Assembly (NCBI GenBank): GCA_964550025.1
Contig: CAZJYI010000060.1
Coordinates: forward strand, 1-60,130
DNA from: CAZJYI01 sp964550025
GTDB taxonomy: Bacteria; Verrucomicrobiota; Kiritimatiellia; UBA8416; CAYOBW01
Length of the DNA: 60,130 nt
Direction of reading: 5' to 3'
The position numbers and the translations under genes are program-made. Positions 16,515 to 26,634 of the stretch are shown here, piece by piece. The notes under the pieces were generated by a model that did not search any database, was not told the origin of the DNA, and saw nothing but the letters and a program-made list of their open reading frames with translations. Within the stretch, counting starts at the first letter, position 1. Each line of letters opens with the position of its first letter.

Positions 16515-19172
16515 CTACTCGCCGACCTCGGTGAAGTCTGAGCTCACCGTGAGATTTCCACTCATCACGTTCACAAACCACGCGGTCGTGCCGCCGGGAA
16601 GATCGGCGGTCACCACCGATCTTCTACCGTTCTTCACGATACGAGCGGCGGATTCGACCCAGTTTCGTTCGCCGGTGATGCCGCTGTCCGTAGTCGAAAC
16701 CAGCACGGCTTTCTCAAGCGGCTTCGTCGAGCTGAGCTCCACCCGAACCACTCGACCGTTAGCCGAGACGCTGAGCTGCCTGCACCAGGGCTTCCCGTCT
16801 TTAACGACGGCTTCGGCAAAGGCGTAGCTGTCCGGTTTGTTCCAGGGCGGTCCGTGCCCATGTCCCATCCTGGGGATCAGCGACACCATCCGCGGTCCCG
16901 GTGCGGCTTGGTAGGACGCGGCATGGCAGTCCAGCGGGAAGTGCTTGTCCTCCGGCCACGAGAACCAGAGCGCCGGCATCGTGGCGTTGCTCATCCGAAG
17001 CATCGGATCCCATACCTCCTGGTAGACGGCATTGTCCCCGAGCGCGCGCCCGTACTGGTTCGCGGCCGTCGCCTTCCTGCCGCACCCATAGGTTGGGATC
17101 GCGAAGGCGAACCGGCTGTCGATGCCCATCACCGTGCTCGTGATGACGCCGCCCCAGGAGATCCCCATGAGGCCCACCTTGTCCGCGTCCACCCCGGGCA
17201 ACGATCGGAGCAGCGAGTTTGCCAGGATCGTGTCGGCCACGGCATGATACATCCACTGATCTTTGAGCGGCTCGCCCGAGTCCCCGTAGATGCCCGCCCG
17301 CTTCGGACCGGGCCAGTCATGCTGTTTCCAGACCCTCTTGGATTCCCGGACGTCGGTCTGGCCCTCGACCGCAATGCTGATTGCCGCGAATCCGCGCGCG
17401 TTCCACTTCTCCACCCACGTCTTGAACGCACTCCCGCCGCCACCGTGCACCAACACGATCCCCGGAACCTTGCCGATCGTGGTTTCGGGCATGCCGAGCC
17501 ACGCGAAAACCTTCGTCGGCTTGCCCCTCCATGGCAGTGCGTCGAAGTAGATCGCCTTCAGGTTCTGGGTTGATTCGAACCCGGCGGCATTCTGCATGGC
17601 TGGCGGCGCCGTCAGTTTCGCGAGAGCCGCCACCTGCGTTCGTTGCTCAGCAAAGCCGTCGGCGGAGACCGCACGGGATTTGGCCCTGTCGGCGCCCCTG
17701 GCGACCATGTCGGGATAGACATCATCCCACCACCGGTCGTAAGCCGCCGCCATCCTCGCGGCGAGCTCGCGCTTTGCGCGCGCAAGATCTCTCTTGCACG
17801 CGGGATCCTCCCTGACGTCGAACAGCACCCACCGATCAGCGGGACTCACGCCCCAGTGGAATTGGGCGTCGTCGGTGTAGATGAGCTTCGTCGTTCCCTT
17901 CTCGACGTTGCGCAGGGCATGGCACTGGTTGCCCCTGACCTTCGGTGTGCATCTCGGATCGTCGCAGGGCCGACTGCGAAGCAGCAGGTAGTTCCCCTGC
18001 CTGACCGCGCACATGGCGTACTTGTGGGCTTCCGCCATGCCGCTGGGCCAGCGAGCCACGTGATGGAACAGCATGCGGTCGTTATGCCACGACAGGGGGG
18101 CCTTCGCCTCGAGCAGGGGAACGAGAGTGAATCCCTCCAGCTCGGACTGAAGTTCCTTCGGCAGCCCAACACCCGCCAGCTCACACAGGGTCGGCAGGAC
18201 GTCGAGATGCGCGGTCAGGTTGTCAACCTTGTGTGGTGTCCAGTGCCCGGGCCAGCGCCACAAGGACATGGCGCGCGAGCCGCCCTCCCAGATCGTGCAT
18301 TTGCAGCCGCGCATGCCGGCGTTGTAGACGTCGAGCCCCTTGGTTTGCCCGTTGTCGTTCATGAACAGCAGGATCGTGTCCTTCTCGAGCCCGTGTTCGC
18401 CCAGGAACTTGAGAAGACGTCCGACGTTGTAGTCGATGTTGGCCACCATCCCCAGGTAGGTCGCCTGCTCCTCGGTGACCTTGCCCCGGAACGGCGCGAT
18501 GAACTTCTCCGGTGCGGCCAGCGGCGTGTGTGGCGAGTAGGTTGCAAGGTAGCAGAAGAACGGACGCTCACCACCTTCCCTGATAAAGGTCATGGCCTCA
18601 TCGAAGAACAGGTCTTCCCGGTAGCCGCGGCGTTTCGTTCGCCTTCCATTGCGGATGATGTCCGGGTCGAAGTGCTTCCTGGGTCCGTTGGGGTTGGTTG
18701 CCGTCCAGTCGAAACCGCGTTCGCCGGGCGAGTAGCCCTTGCCCCCACCGAGATGCCACTTGCCGATGAAGCCGGTGCGGTAGCCGGCTGTCTTGAGCAA
18801 CTGCGGCAGGATGGCCGCATCCTTCCAGAGGTGTTCGCGCGGCTGGATGGTGTGGGTGACCCCATTGCGGAACTCGTGCATCCCGGTCATCAGCGCCGCG
18901 CGCGTCGGCGAACAGGACGGACTCACGTAGAAGTTGTCGAACCGCACGGCCTCGTCGTGCAGGCGATCGATGTTCGGCGTCTTCAGCAGCGGGTGACCGT
19001 GCCGCCCCACGTCGCCATAGCCCTGATCGTCGGTCAGGATGAAGACGATATTCGGTTTTGGGGCCGCTTCGATTGGGGGCGCGTTGAAGAACGGACCCAC
19101 CGTAATGGCCCAGACTGCAACAAGCGTGTTGAACACGGTCTTCACATACGCCGGATTGCCGTCTCCTGTCAT
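16515..19172 (-). CDS. Bifunctional sulfatase + alpha/beta-hydrolase (acetylesterase-like) fusion
   Basis: The ATG at 19172 (GGGAG 7 nt upstream, 17 nt after the fucosidase stop) gives 885 residues; the 65 upstream codons overlap the previous gene and are rejected. A short hydrophobic leader precedes the sulfatase core: NIVFILTDDQGYGD, CSPTR with Cys87, MNDNGQTKG, WEGGSRA. After about residue 560 the protein changes to an acetyl-xylan-esterase-like alpha/beta hydrolase: PGIVLVHGGGG (oxyanion region), GISWGG with nucleophile Ser672, WPEDKHFPLD supplying the likely Asp, and MGHGHG the His. One polypeptide would therefore remove both sulfate and acyl (probably acetyl) decorations. Gene order between fucosidase and beta-helix genes supports glycan use. 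Confidence 0.87.
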   Translation of the reverse strand: MTGDGNPAYVKTVFNTLVAVWAITVGPFFNAPPIEAAPKPNIVFILTDDQGYGDVGRHGHPLLKTPNIDRLHDEAVRFDNFYVSPSCSPTRAALMTGMHEFRNGVTHTIQPREHLWKDAAILPQLLKTAGYRTGFIGKWHLGGGKGYSPGERGFDWTATNPNGPRKHFDPDIIRNGRRTKRRGYREDLFFDEAMTFIREGGERPFFCYLATYSPHTPLAAPEKFIAPFRGKVTEEQATYLGMVANIDYNVGRLLKFLGEHGLEKDTILLFMNDNGQTKGLDVYNAGMRGCKCTIWEGGSRAMSLWRWPGHWTPHKVDNLTAHLDVLPTLCELAGVGLPKELQSELEGFTLVPLLEAKAPLSWHNDRMLFHHVARWPSGMAEAHKYAMCAVRQGNYLLLRSRPCDDPRCTPKVRGNQCHALRNVEKGTTKLIYTDDAQFHWGVSPADRWVLFDVREDPACKRDLARAKRELAARMAAAYDRWWDDVYPDMVARGADRAKSRAVSADGFAEQRTQVAALAKLTAPPAMQNAAGFESTQNLKAIYFDALPWRGKPTKVFAWLGMPETTIGKVPGIVLVHGGGGSAFKTWVEKWNARGFAAISIAVEGQTDVRESKRVWKQHDWPGPKRAGIYGDSGEPLKDQWMYHAVADTILANSLLRSLPGVDADKVGLMGISWGGVITSTVMGIDSRFAFAIPTYGCGRKATAANQYGRALGDNAVYQEVWDPMLRMSNATMPALWFSWPEDKHFPLDCHAASYQAAPGPRMVSLIPRMGHGHGPPWNKPDSYAFAEAVVKDGKPWCRQLSVSANGRVVRVELSSTKPLEKAVLVSTTDSGITGERNWVESAARIVKNGRRSVVTADLPGGTTAWFVNVMSGNLTVSSDFTEVGE

Positions 19173-19189
19173 GACTGTCTCCCGTTCGA

Positions 19190-21004
19190 CTACTGCTTGC
19201 CATACGCTCTCAGCCGCTTGAGCAGTAGGGGCCGGGGCCGGTCGTTGCGGGTCTCGAGCTTGATGTACCTCGCTTCGCGGCCCGGCACGTCGATGCCCGC
19301 GTGGAAATGCGTCAGGGGGACCTGCCAGAGTTCCTGCACGGAAACGGCACGCCATACCTGCTCCCATTTCCTACCGTCGAGGGAGATCGAGACGATCAGG
19401 CCGGCGGTGGTACCCTCGTTGGGCCGGCTTTCGACCTCAATCAGGTTGATAGTCTTCACCGCCCCAAGATCGACCTTGGCCCAGGGGTTCTTCTCGTTCT
19501 CCGTGTGGAAGGCGTAGTTGACGACCCTGCCCGACAGGAACCTCGGGTGGTTCACCGGATGATCCCACCTTTCATGATTGGAACTGATCTCGAGTGTCGC
19601 GTTTTCGCTGAGCAGCACGCCGCGACCGGAAATGAAGGCCTCGGGCAGCCGCGCGCCTCCGATGGTCTTGCCCGACACCACCGGCTGCTCCATCGTCAAC
19701 TCGATCACGGTGACCGGGGTGTCCCGGTCCTCTTTACGCACATCCACCGACAGTTGCGAATCGGTCTGCTCAAAGGTGACGGCCTTGCCGGCGAGTGTCC
19801 GCGCGGAGAGGATCTTGTTCGCGATCGGATCGAGTGTGAATCCCAGTGTCGGCCAGTCATACACGTGCAGGTATAGCTTGTTGCCCTTATGGCAACTACC
19901 GCCCCATTCTCCGTTCTTGTAAGGACCGCCTCGCGTCCCGTAGATGGCTTCGCCGTAGGTCTTCAGCCACTTGCCCATGGCCACGGCGACCCTGGCTTCG
20001 CCGTCGGCAAAGGTGCCGTCGGGGCGCGGACCGAAGTTCAGGAGCAGGTTGCCGCCGCCGGTCGTGCAGCTCACCAGCATGCGAATGCAGTCGTCCGGCC
20101 CCTTGAATCCGTCCTCGCCGCGATACGACCATCCCTGTCCCACGTGGATGCAGGATTCCCAGTCCTTCTCGATGTCCATGCTGCCGATACGGCCTTCGGG
20201 CGTGTAATAATCGCCGAGTGTCATTTTCTCGATCTCAGGCGAGGGAGGTCCCTGGTCGTTGTCGGTCTTGGGGCCGCAGAAGCGGGCGGCGCGGTTGTTG
20301 ACGATCAGGTTCGGTTGCAGCTCGTACATCATCTCAAACAGCGCGTCGAACTTCCACTTGCCCCAGTCGCGCCCGCCGACGTGATCGAACCACATGATGT
20401 CGATCCGGCCGTAGTTGGACAGTAGCTCCCGGACCTGTCCCCGGTAGAAGATGTCGTACTTCCTGTTGTCTCCCACGAGGTAATCCGGGTGGTACCAGTC
20501 ACGCGTCGAGTAGTAGAGCCCGAGTTTCATCCCCTGCTTGTGACAGGCCTCGGCAAGCGCGCCGACGACGTCCTTCTTGTGGGGCCCCGCCATGATGTCG
20601 TAGTCGGTCAGCTTGGAGTCGAACTGCGAGAAGCCGTCATGGTGCTTGGTGATGAGCACCATGTACTGCATGCCCGACGCCTTGGCGAACCGCACCCATT
20701 CGTCGGCGTTGTACTTCGTCGGGTTGAACTGCTTGTAGTAGTTGTCATACTCCGGGTCCGCCGTGCGTGGGCCGTGCCTGTTGATGTCCCACGGACGATT
20801 TCCCTCGCGCCCCCAGCCGATCTCCTTCTCACCCACGGAGCATGGCCCCCAATGAATGAACATCCCGAACTTCGCGTCGCGGAACCACGCCATGCGCTTG
20901 TCACGCTGCTCCTTCGTTTCGTGAACCTGCGGGACCTTCGAAAGGTCGGCGGCAAAGACACAGCCCACCGCCAGCAAGACGACCAACATTGCGATTCGAT
21001 GCAT
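19190..21004 (-). CDS. Secreted GH29 alpha-L-fucosidase
   Basis: A 604-residue protein with a cleavable signal (MHRIAMLVVLLAVGCVFA). GH29 motifs are MAWFRDAKFGMFIHWGPCS, MQYMVLITKHHDGFSQFDS, LGLYYSTRDWYHP and IDIMWFDHVGG; Asp207 in the last is at the position of the GH29 nucleophile. INRPDG-like GGGNLLLNFGPRPDG follows. About 140 C-terminal residues (WDHPVNHPRFLSGRVVNYAFHT, AKVDLGAVKTINLIEV, RYIKLETRN) look like an F5/8-type-C carbohydrate-binding domain. It should release terminal fucose from fucoidan, mucin or a similar glycan. The gene lies 41 nt after the giant fusion ORF and 17 nt before the sulfatase-esterase gene. Confidence 0.93.
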   Translation of the reverse strand: MHRIAMLVVLLAVGCVFAADLSKVPQVHETKEQRDKRMAWFRDAKFGMFIHWGPCSVGEKEIGWGREGNRPWDINRHGPRTADPEYDNYYKQFNPTKYNADEWVRFAKASGMQYMVLITKHHDGFSQFDSKLTDYDIMAGPHKKDVVGALAEACHKQGMKLGLYYSTRDWYHPDYLVGDNRKYDIFYRGQVRELLSNYGRIDIMWFDHVGGRDWGKWKFDALFEMMYELQPNLIVNNRAARFCGPKTDNDQGPPSPEIEKMTLGDYYTPEGRIGSMDIEKDWESCIHVGQGWSYRGEDGFKGPDDCIRMLVSCTTGGGNLLLNFGPRPDGTFADGEARVAVAMGKWLKTYGEAIYGTRGGPYKNGEWGGSCHKGNKLYLHVYDWPTLGFTLDPIANKILSARTLAGKAVTFEQTDSQLSVDVRKEDRDTPVTVIELTMEQPVVSGKTIGGARLPEAFISGRGVLLSENATLEISSNHERWDHPVNHPRFLSGRVVNYAFHTENEKNPWAKVDLGAVKTINLIEVESRPNEGTTAGLIVSISLDGRKWEQVWRAVSVQELWQVPLTHFHAGIDVPGREARYIKLETRNDRPRPLLLKRLRAYGKQ

Positions 21005-21045
21005 TCTACTGTCTCCTCTGTTGATTTCTCTTGATACAGGTCTGT

Positions 21046-24000
21046 CTACATCTCCTCGGCCGTGATGACCCCGTCTCTGTTTCTGTCGATCCCGCCAAAC
21101 TGATCGGAGTACATCGTCTTGAACTCGTCAAGCGTGGCCTTGCCGTCCTTGTCGGTATCCATTGTCTTGAACGCGGGGTGGTTGAACTCGGCTGCACTGA
21201 GCACCCCGTCCTTGTTCTTGTCCTGGTGCGGGAACGAATCGGCGAACATGCCGACGTATTCTTCCCGGGTGATCCGCCCGTCCTCGTTCCGGTCGAGGTG
21301 AAGGAAGTGGGCAGACGGCTCGGCCGCAGGCGGCTCAGACTTCTCCACAGGAGGAGATGACGCCGGGAACCGTAACGTGACGGACTGTTCCTTGCTCCAC
21401 TGTCGACCGGTGATGTTGACCCGCCAGAAATCGTCGCCGAGATTCTGAACCGACGCCACCTTGCAGTTCTCCGAGCCGGCGGCAGCCAGCGGTCTCTTGC
21501 TGAAGAAGGTAAACGCGCCCTTCTGCGCGCCGGCATCGCCGAGGACCAGTTCGACCTTGGACGGCGAGACGCGCAGGTCGTCAATCTCCGTCGCACCGAT
21601 GGAAAGATGCAGATCCGAGCCAACCAACGTCGGACCGTCGTCCGTCAGCGGCGTGAAACGCAGCAGGGCAGAGGAGTGGTATTCGAGCGGCGCGGTCGTG
21701 TAGGAGTCTGTCGCGTATCCGACCACCCGGTTCTCCCAGAAATCAAAGACCGCGCACTTGGCGCCCTGCGGCAGGCCGGCGTCCTCGAAGTCGAGCGTGA
21801 GCGGCTTCGTACCTTCGGTACAGTTGTAAAGGTTGTATACCGCGAAGTCGCCGTAGGGACGTTTGGCCGTAAACCCAAAGACCGTGTTGTCGGGGGAACT
21901 GCCAAGCGTGAGAAGCCGCGCGGGCTCCCGGCTGCCGGGACGCATGATCTCGTAGTTGCGCAACACGGCCTGCGCGTCGGGCATATTGACCGGTTCGCTG
22001 ATCATGGCCGTTCCGCCGACGAGACCGACGATTGCGTGCCAGGTTCGCCACATGCCTTCGCCCTGTGGGGTGTAGCCGACACGCCGGCTCTCGAGTTTCG
22101 GAGCGAGGTACGAGACATCCGCATCGTTCTGCCACCACACATTGTCGTAGATGTGGAAGCGAAGCACGGACTTCAGGCACTTCTCGAAATGCGCCGGGTG
22201 GGAGTCGGGGCCCACGCGGGCGGAATCGATGAAGCCGATCACGCCGCGGGTCGGACTGCCGAGACAGGACAGGATGTACATCTCCTCGCCCGCGGCTTCC
22301 CGGTACAGCGTGTACAGCTCCCGAAAGACCTGCATGCGAGTCTTGGTTGGATCGAGGAAGCGGCTCCCGATCCCGTTGAAGTCGATCTGGATGATGCCCC
22401 TGCCGAAGGTGTCGGGATTGGCCTCGATGGTCTGGATCACTTCGAGCGCGTGCGTTTCATCGATTTTGGTGGTGCGGTCGTACCAGCTACACCAGCCGTA
22501 GACGGGGCCACGGTGCATGCGAGCGCCGTGCGTGACGGCCACCCAGCGAGTCCACACATCGGTGGCGGCGGGAACCGGTTCGAAGAGGAAGATCATCTCC
22601 TCGCTGCGGCGGCTCTCGCCGGCCCGTACGAGGACGCCGTCCATTTGCACACCGGCCGCGAGAGACTGCGCGCGCACCGTCACATGGGTATAGGCCTCCG
22701 CCGGCCCCACAGGCCCCACGAGGAAGCCGTTCCCTCTGGCGTGATAGACCAGTGCCGCCTCCTTCACGCGTCGGTTCATTTCGCTCAGCGGTAGCGCCGG
22801 CGAGTCCTCCATCAGCGGTGTCACCAGCCACTTGCCGGGGTCCGCAACGGCGAAGCTTCCGCCTGGACCCTTGTTCATGTCCAGCAGGTCGAACCCGCTC
22901 AACCTCACGTCCCGGTCGCTGCGGTTGTGGAACACCGCTTGGGCCGTGAAAGCGCGCAGGTTCTTCAGACGCTTGAGGGTGAGCGTGTACTGAAAGGGAG
23001 AGTCCTTCGCTGCAAACGTTGCCTTGGTGAGAGCCGCATCGCCAAACGGCGTTGTGCCCACGCTTTCGCGGACGGGTTCCACGACCGCGTAGCCCTTCGT
23101 TCCGACGCGACGGTTCTGTCCGTCGAGATTATACACCGCCGATGACACGCCCTCGAAAGAGGATATGCCTTCCGCTTCGACGACAACCCGGCTGCCGTCG
23201 TCCGAGAAGCGCACCCAGTCGGGTTGGGAGTGACCGGTCACGGCCGCCAGTGCGGTGATGCCGGCCACAGAGGCGCTGAGCGCCCTGGTTTTCATCGGCT
23301 GTCCTTTCGGTTGACTCGTCGGCTTCAGGCAGAGCACACGCCCCTCGGTGTCCGAGATGAAGATTCTGCCGTTGGCCGCCGATATCCCGTCGAACACGGC
23401 CGGGTGAGCCAGCTCGGTTTCAGAAATGACTGTTCCGTCCGCGGTCGATACGATCAGTAGTGTTGCCCCGAGCTCACCGGCAGCAGCCCTCTCTTTGTCG
23501 TGTATCTTCTTCAGCGCGGCTCCCTTTGCCTGTCCCCTTTCAATCAACGTGTGCGCGTCATACTCGTCGATGATCTCGGGCACGCCGACGGCAAACAGCA
23601 GGCCGGGACGCTTCGGATCCGCGTTGCCGGCAACCAGCAACGCGCGAACATAGACATCGAGCTTCGTGGACCAATCGTAGACTGGGCGTGTTGCGGTGTT
23701 GTTGCTTATGGCGGGACCACGCAACTCTATCTTCTGGTCCTTTGCCTTCTCTACCCGCTTCAACTCCGGGTTCCTGGCCGTACGGAACAGGTGCATGGTC
23801 GGCTTCTTGCCCTCGACATAGTACTCCCGCCCGAACCCGAATACGGAAGTGTCATCCACACAGAGAATATTGCCGGCCGGGCTGACGTTGGCGGGAACGT
23901 GCCATTCCCAGCATCCGCCGAAGGAGTCGCTGCCGTACTGCCACATCGAGCGGTGCCACTCGTAGTCGTCCAGGAAACCCACCGTAGCAAACAGGTGATC

Positions 24001-26634
24001 CAGTCGGGTGTCCCTTTTCCTCTGCATGGGTTTCCCGTTTGGACCGTCAATTGTGAAGGGGGCCCTGTTCGGCTCGTATATCCCCTTCCGTCTGCCGGCC
24101 AGATCGAACGGCTGAGTTCCCATGTAGATGTTGCGGCCGTCGTACGACAAGACGTCCGGCAGAGCGGCGGGGAAGTTGGGACGCCACTCCCTGCCCTTCT
24201 GGATGCTCTCACCCGTATCGGGATCCTTGTCATCCATGACCGTTTCGGCGATCCTCTCGCCGCTGGCGGCATCCAGCACGATCGAGCGCAGCCCCCCGTC
24301 AAGGAACATGGACCTCCCGGCGATGCAATAGACACGCCCTCCGCTGGACTTCGGCTTGGGTAGTACCAACACGCTTCCGTGAACGGGCCACACCGACTCG
24401 ACGTTCTCGTACGCGATCAGTCGACGGTCCAGGGGCGCCGCGCGATATTTCCACACCAGCGCGCCGGTGCGGATGTTCAGGCAATACACCCACCCGTCAT
24501 TACACCCGAAAAACGCCCTGCCTCGCCAGAGTGTCGGCGGCGAGTTCACGATGCCTCCCGCCTGGAACCGCCATGCCACCCGACCGTCGTCTTCGCCCAG
24601 TGCATACACGGTGTGCTGGTCGATAGCGGAGACGATCACTTTGCCGTCGGCGATGACCGGTTGTGTCAGCCTCCCTTTCAGTAGTGTGCTCCAGCCGGTC
24701 TCGTACCTCTCGCTCATGCGAGTGCCCGCCACCCCGTGACGCGAGGCTGAACCACGGTAGGCGGGCCAATCAGCGGACTGAGTGTCGCGTGGTGCGCGAC
24801 CGGCGTAAGCGATCCCCTTGACCCGTCGCCCTATGTCCGGCGGGTTCACCGGCACACGACGGTCATCGGAAGCGGCCGTCAGGGCGTTGAAGCTCTTGAG
24901 TTTGGCATTCACGTAGCAGGAGCAACTGTTTGGCGGCACGTAGAGCATGCCGTTGGCCGGCATCATGCCGTATTTGCAGGTCCCGCGAAGCCAGTAGTCA
25001 TGGCTCCATTCACCGGAGCGGACGTTGAACGCATCGACGCCTGTCCGCCCGGTGAAGAGGAAACGATCCGTCCCTCTATTCCTGTGGCAGCGGTGATGGG
25101 GCATGTGCGTGCCCGGGTCGGGATCGAACTCCCGAACCACCTTGCCCGTCTGAGGATCATAGCCAATATACTTGCCCGGATCTCGGGGATGATCGATCGC
25201 GGCCGTCCAGACAAGCCCGTCGGCGATCATCAGGTCGGATGCCGTGAAGTAGGTGCCGTTCTGCGGGTGAGGGGCGGTCCACAGGATCTTGCCCGACCCG
25301 GCGTCCAGTGCCGTGATCTTGTTCTGCTCGTCTATGCCCTTTTCACGGTTCCTGTAGTCTCTCCCGCTGGCAAACAGCAGCGTCTTGTTGTGTAGAACCA
25401 GGTTGACCCCGCCATAGAGTCTCATCTCACGCCAGTAGTCCACCGGCTCGGACCGCCAGACCGTTGCACCATCCTGGCCGTTGAGGCAAACGATTGAATC
25501 CGCATCATGAAAGAACACGCCGTATTTGCCCGCGGTCAGGCTCAACGGCAGCACCGTCTTCGCGGGGACGTGTTCCCACAGCTTGCTTCCGGACGTCGCC
25601 TCGAAGGCCGCGATTTTGCGCGGGACATTCACGGCCAGGGTCGAGGACCTCCACGCCCGGAGACTTTTGTAAGGATGGTCGAGTTTGCCGTCGCCTGACA
25701 GGCTGATGGTGCAGTAGAGGATCCCGTCATAGAGCAGGAGCTCTTCCGCGTTTGCGGACTCCTCGCTGGTCCACAATTCCCTGCCCGTCCTGCTGTCCAG
25801 GGCGGTTACCGGGGCATTGAAGCCCAGGGTTACGTAGACCACGTCCTTCTGCGCCACGATTCTGTGCGCGAGGCTTGCGATGCCGGATTTCAGGTTCAGG
25901 AGATGAGAGGAGAACGGCTGGTCGAGTGCTTTCTTCCAGAGCACCTTTCCGTTGCATGCGTCCCTGGCGGTCAGAATCCACTTGGGCGGCAGGGACAGGA
26001 ACGCCTTTGACCCTTCGTCCATGATGTAGAAGACGCGTCCGCCTGCGGAAACCATGGCCTGAAAGCTGTTCTCGCCGTCGTGGGTCCTGCAGTAGCGCGG
26101 ATTGCCGGCCCACTGCAGGTGACGCGGCGGTCCGGCCTCAATATCGCGGGAAACGGCGCTATTACAGGAATCGTAAAGGTTGTGCGTCCACTCATCGATG
26201 GTGGGCGGAACGGGCTTCGTTGTCTTCCGCCATTTCCCGTTCTGGCGAAACAGCGCATCTCCCCTCGGCGTGAGGACGCGCAGTGCCTCCTCCCGCGACA
26301 CCTCGGAACCGTTCTCAACGATCAACAGGTTCACCACGCGGTCGATGAACGGCAAGTTCACGCCGTCAAAGACCGATACGGACACCCGTCCCCCCAGGTC
26401 TTGCCCGGCAATGACGGACGACGCCTTTTGAGCCGCGCCTTCTTCCGTGTACAGAAGATGAACCAGGAAGCTGCTATCGCGATTCAGTGCCGCGGCACGC
26501 GCCACATCGTCGGCGCCGACACAGACAATCAATCCGCCCGGGGCATCCAGAGTCTCCAGTGCTTTCAGGGACGCGGTTTGCCCGCAAGCCACACCGGCAA
26601 ACGCAGTCAGTAGCAAGAACACGCGTCGAATCAT
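21046..26634 (-). CDS. Giant ORF: PQQ-like beta-propeller joined to alpha-galactosidase-like domain and EF-hands
   Basis: 1862 residues from the ATG at 26634, which overlaps the upstream TGA in ATGA. Part 1 (1-1113): signal peptide; a degenerate methyltransferase-like segment (VNLLIVENG, EALRVLTPRGDALF); then two PQQ/BamB-like propeller stretches (ALDSRTGRELW, TALDAGSGKILW, YCLNIRTGALVWKYRA). Part 2 starts at Met1114 with a complete second signal peptide (MKTRALSASVAGITALAAV) and its own AAAGGA ribosome site. It contains a GH36-like core (GWCSWYDRTTKIDE near 1380, IIQIDFNG with likely nucleophile, SARVGPD) and ends with four EF-hands after about 1775 (LDRNEDGRITREE, DKNKDGVLS, DTDKDGKAT, DRNRDGVIT). 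Probably two genes joined by loss of a stop at codon 1108. Part 2 alone spans 21046-23295. Confidence 0.82.
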   Translation of the reverse strand: MIRRVFLLLTAFAGVACGQTASLKALETLDAPGGLIVCVGADDVARAAALNRDSSFLVHLLYTEEGAAQKASSVIAGQDLGGRVSVSVFDGVNLPFIDRVVNLLIVENGSEVSREEALRVLTPRGDALFRQNGKWRKTTKPVPPTIDEWTHNLYDSCNSAVSRDIEAGPPRHLQWAGNPRYCRTHDGENSFQAMVSAGGRVFYIMDEGSKAFLSLPPKWILTARDACNGKVLWKKALDQPFSSHLLNLKSGIASLAHRIVAQKDVVYVTLGFNAPVTALDSRTGRELWTSEESANAEELLLYDGILYCTISLSGDGKLDHPYKSLRAWRSSTLAVNVPRKIAAFEATSGSKLWEHVPAKTVLPLSLTAGKYGVFFHDADSIVCLNGQDGATVWRSEPVDYWREMRLYGGVNLVLHNKTLLFASGRDYRNREKGIDEQNKITALDAGSGKILWTAPHPQNGTYFTASDLMIADGLVWTAAIDHPRDPGKYIGYDPQTGKVVREFDPDPGTHMPHHRCHRNRGTDRFLFTGRTGVDAFNVRSGEWSHDYWLRGTCKYGMMPANGMLYVPPNSCSCYVNAKLKSFNALTAASDDRRVPVNPPDIGRRVKGIAYAGRAPRDTQSADWPAYRGSASRHGVAGTRMSERYETGWSTLLKGRLTQPVIADGKVIVSAIDQHTVYALGEDDGRVAWRFQAGGIVNSPPTLWRGRAFFGCNDGWVYCLNIRTGALVWKYRAAPLDRRLIAYENVESVWPVHGSVLVLPKPKSSGGRVYCIAGRSMFLDGGLRSIVLDAASGERIAETVMDDKDPDTGESIQKGREWRPNFPAALPDVLSYDGRNIYMGTQPFDLAGRRKGIYEPNRAPFTIDGPNGKPMQRKRDTRLDHLFATVGFLDDYEWHRSMWQYGSDSFGGCWEWHVPANVSPAGNILCVDDTSVFGFGREYYVEGKKPTMHLFRTARNPELKRVEKAKDQKIELRGPAISNNTATRPVYDWSTKLDVYVRALLVAGNADPKRPGLLFAVGVPEIIDEYDAHTLIERGQAKGAALKKIHDKERAAAGELGATLLIVSTADGTVISETELAHPAVFDGISAANGRIFISDTEGRVLCLKPTSQPKGQPMKTRALSASVAGITALAAVTGHSQPDWVRFSDDGSRVVVEAEGISSFEGVSSAVYNLDGQNRRVGTKGYAVVEPVRESVGTTPFGDAALTKATFAAKDSPFQYTLTLKRLKNLRAFTAQAVFHNRSDRDVRLSGFDLLDMNKGPGGSFAVADPGKWLVTPLMEDSPALPLSEMNRRVKEAALVYHARGNGFLVGPVGPAEAYTHVTVRAQSLAAGVQMDGVLVRAGESRRSEEMIFLFEPVPAATDVWTRWVAVTHGARMHRGPVYGWCSWYDRTTKIDETHALEVIQTIEANPDTFGRGIIQIDFNGIGSRFLDPTKTRMQVFRELYTLYREAAGEEMYILSCLGSPTRGVIGFIDSARVGPDSHPAHFEKCLKSVLRFHIYDNVWWQNDADVSYLAPKLESRRVGYTPQGEGMWRTWHAIVGLVGGTAMISEPVNMPDAQAVLRNYEIMRPGSREPARLLTLGSSPDNTVFGFTAKRPYGDFAVYNLYNCTEGTKPLTLDFEDAGLPQGAKCAVFDFWENRVVGYATDSYTTAPLEYHSSALLRFTPLTDDGPTLVGSDLHLSIGATEIDDLRVSPSKVELVLGDAGAQKGAFTFFSKRPLAAAGSENCKVASVQNLGDDFWRVNITGRQWSKEQSVTLRFPASSPPVEKSEPPAAEPSAHFLHLDRNEDGRITREEYVGMFADSFPHQDKNKDGVLSAAEFNHPAFKTMDTDKDGKATLDEFKTMYSDQFGGIDRNRDGVITAEEM

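Noticed and set aside
19173..19367. N-terminal extension of the sulfatase-esterase
   Set aside because: It overlaps the fucosidase gene, reads like shadow sequence and lies upstream of a well-placed ribosome site and leader at 19172.
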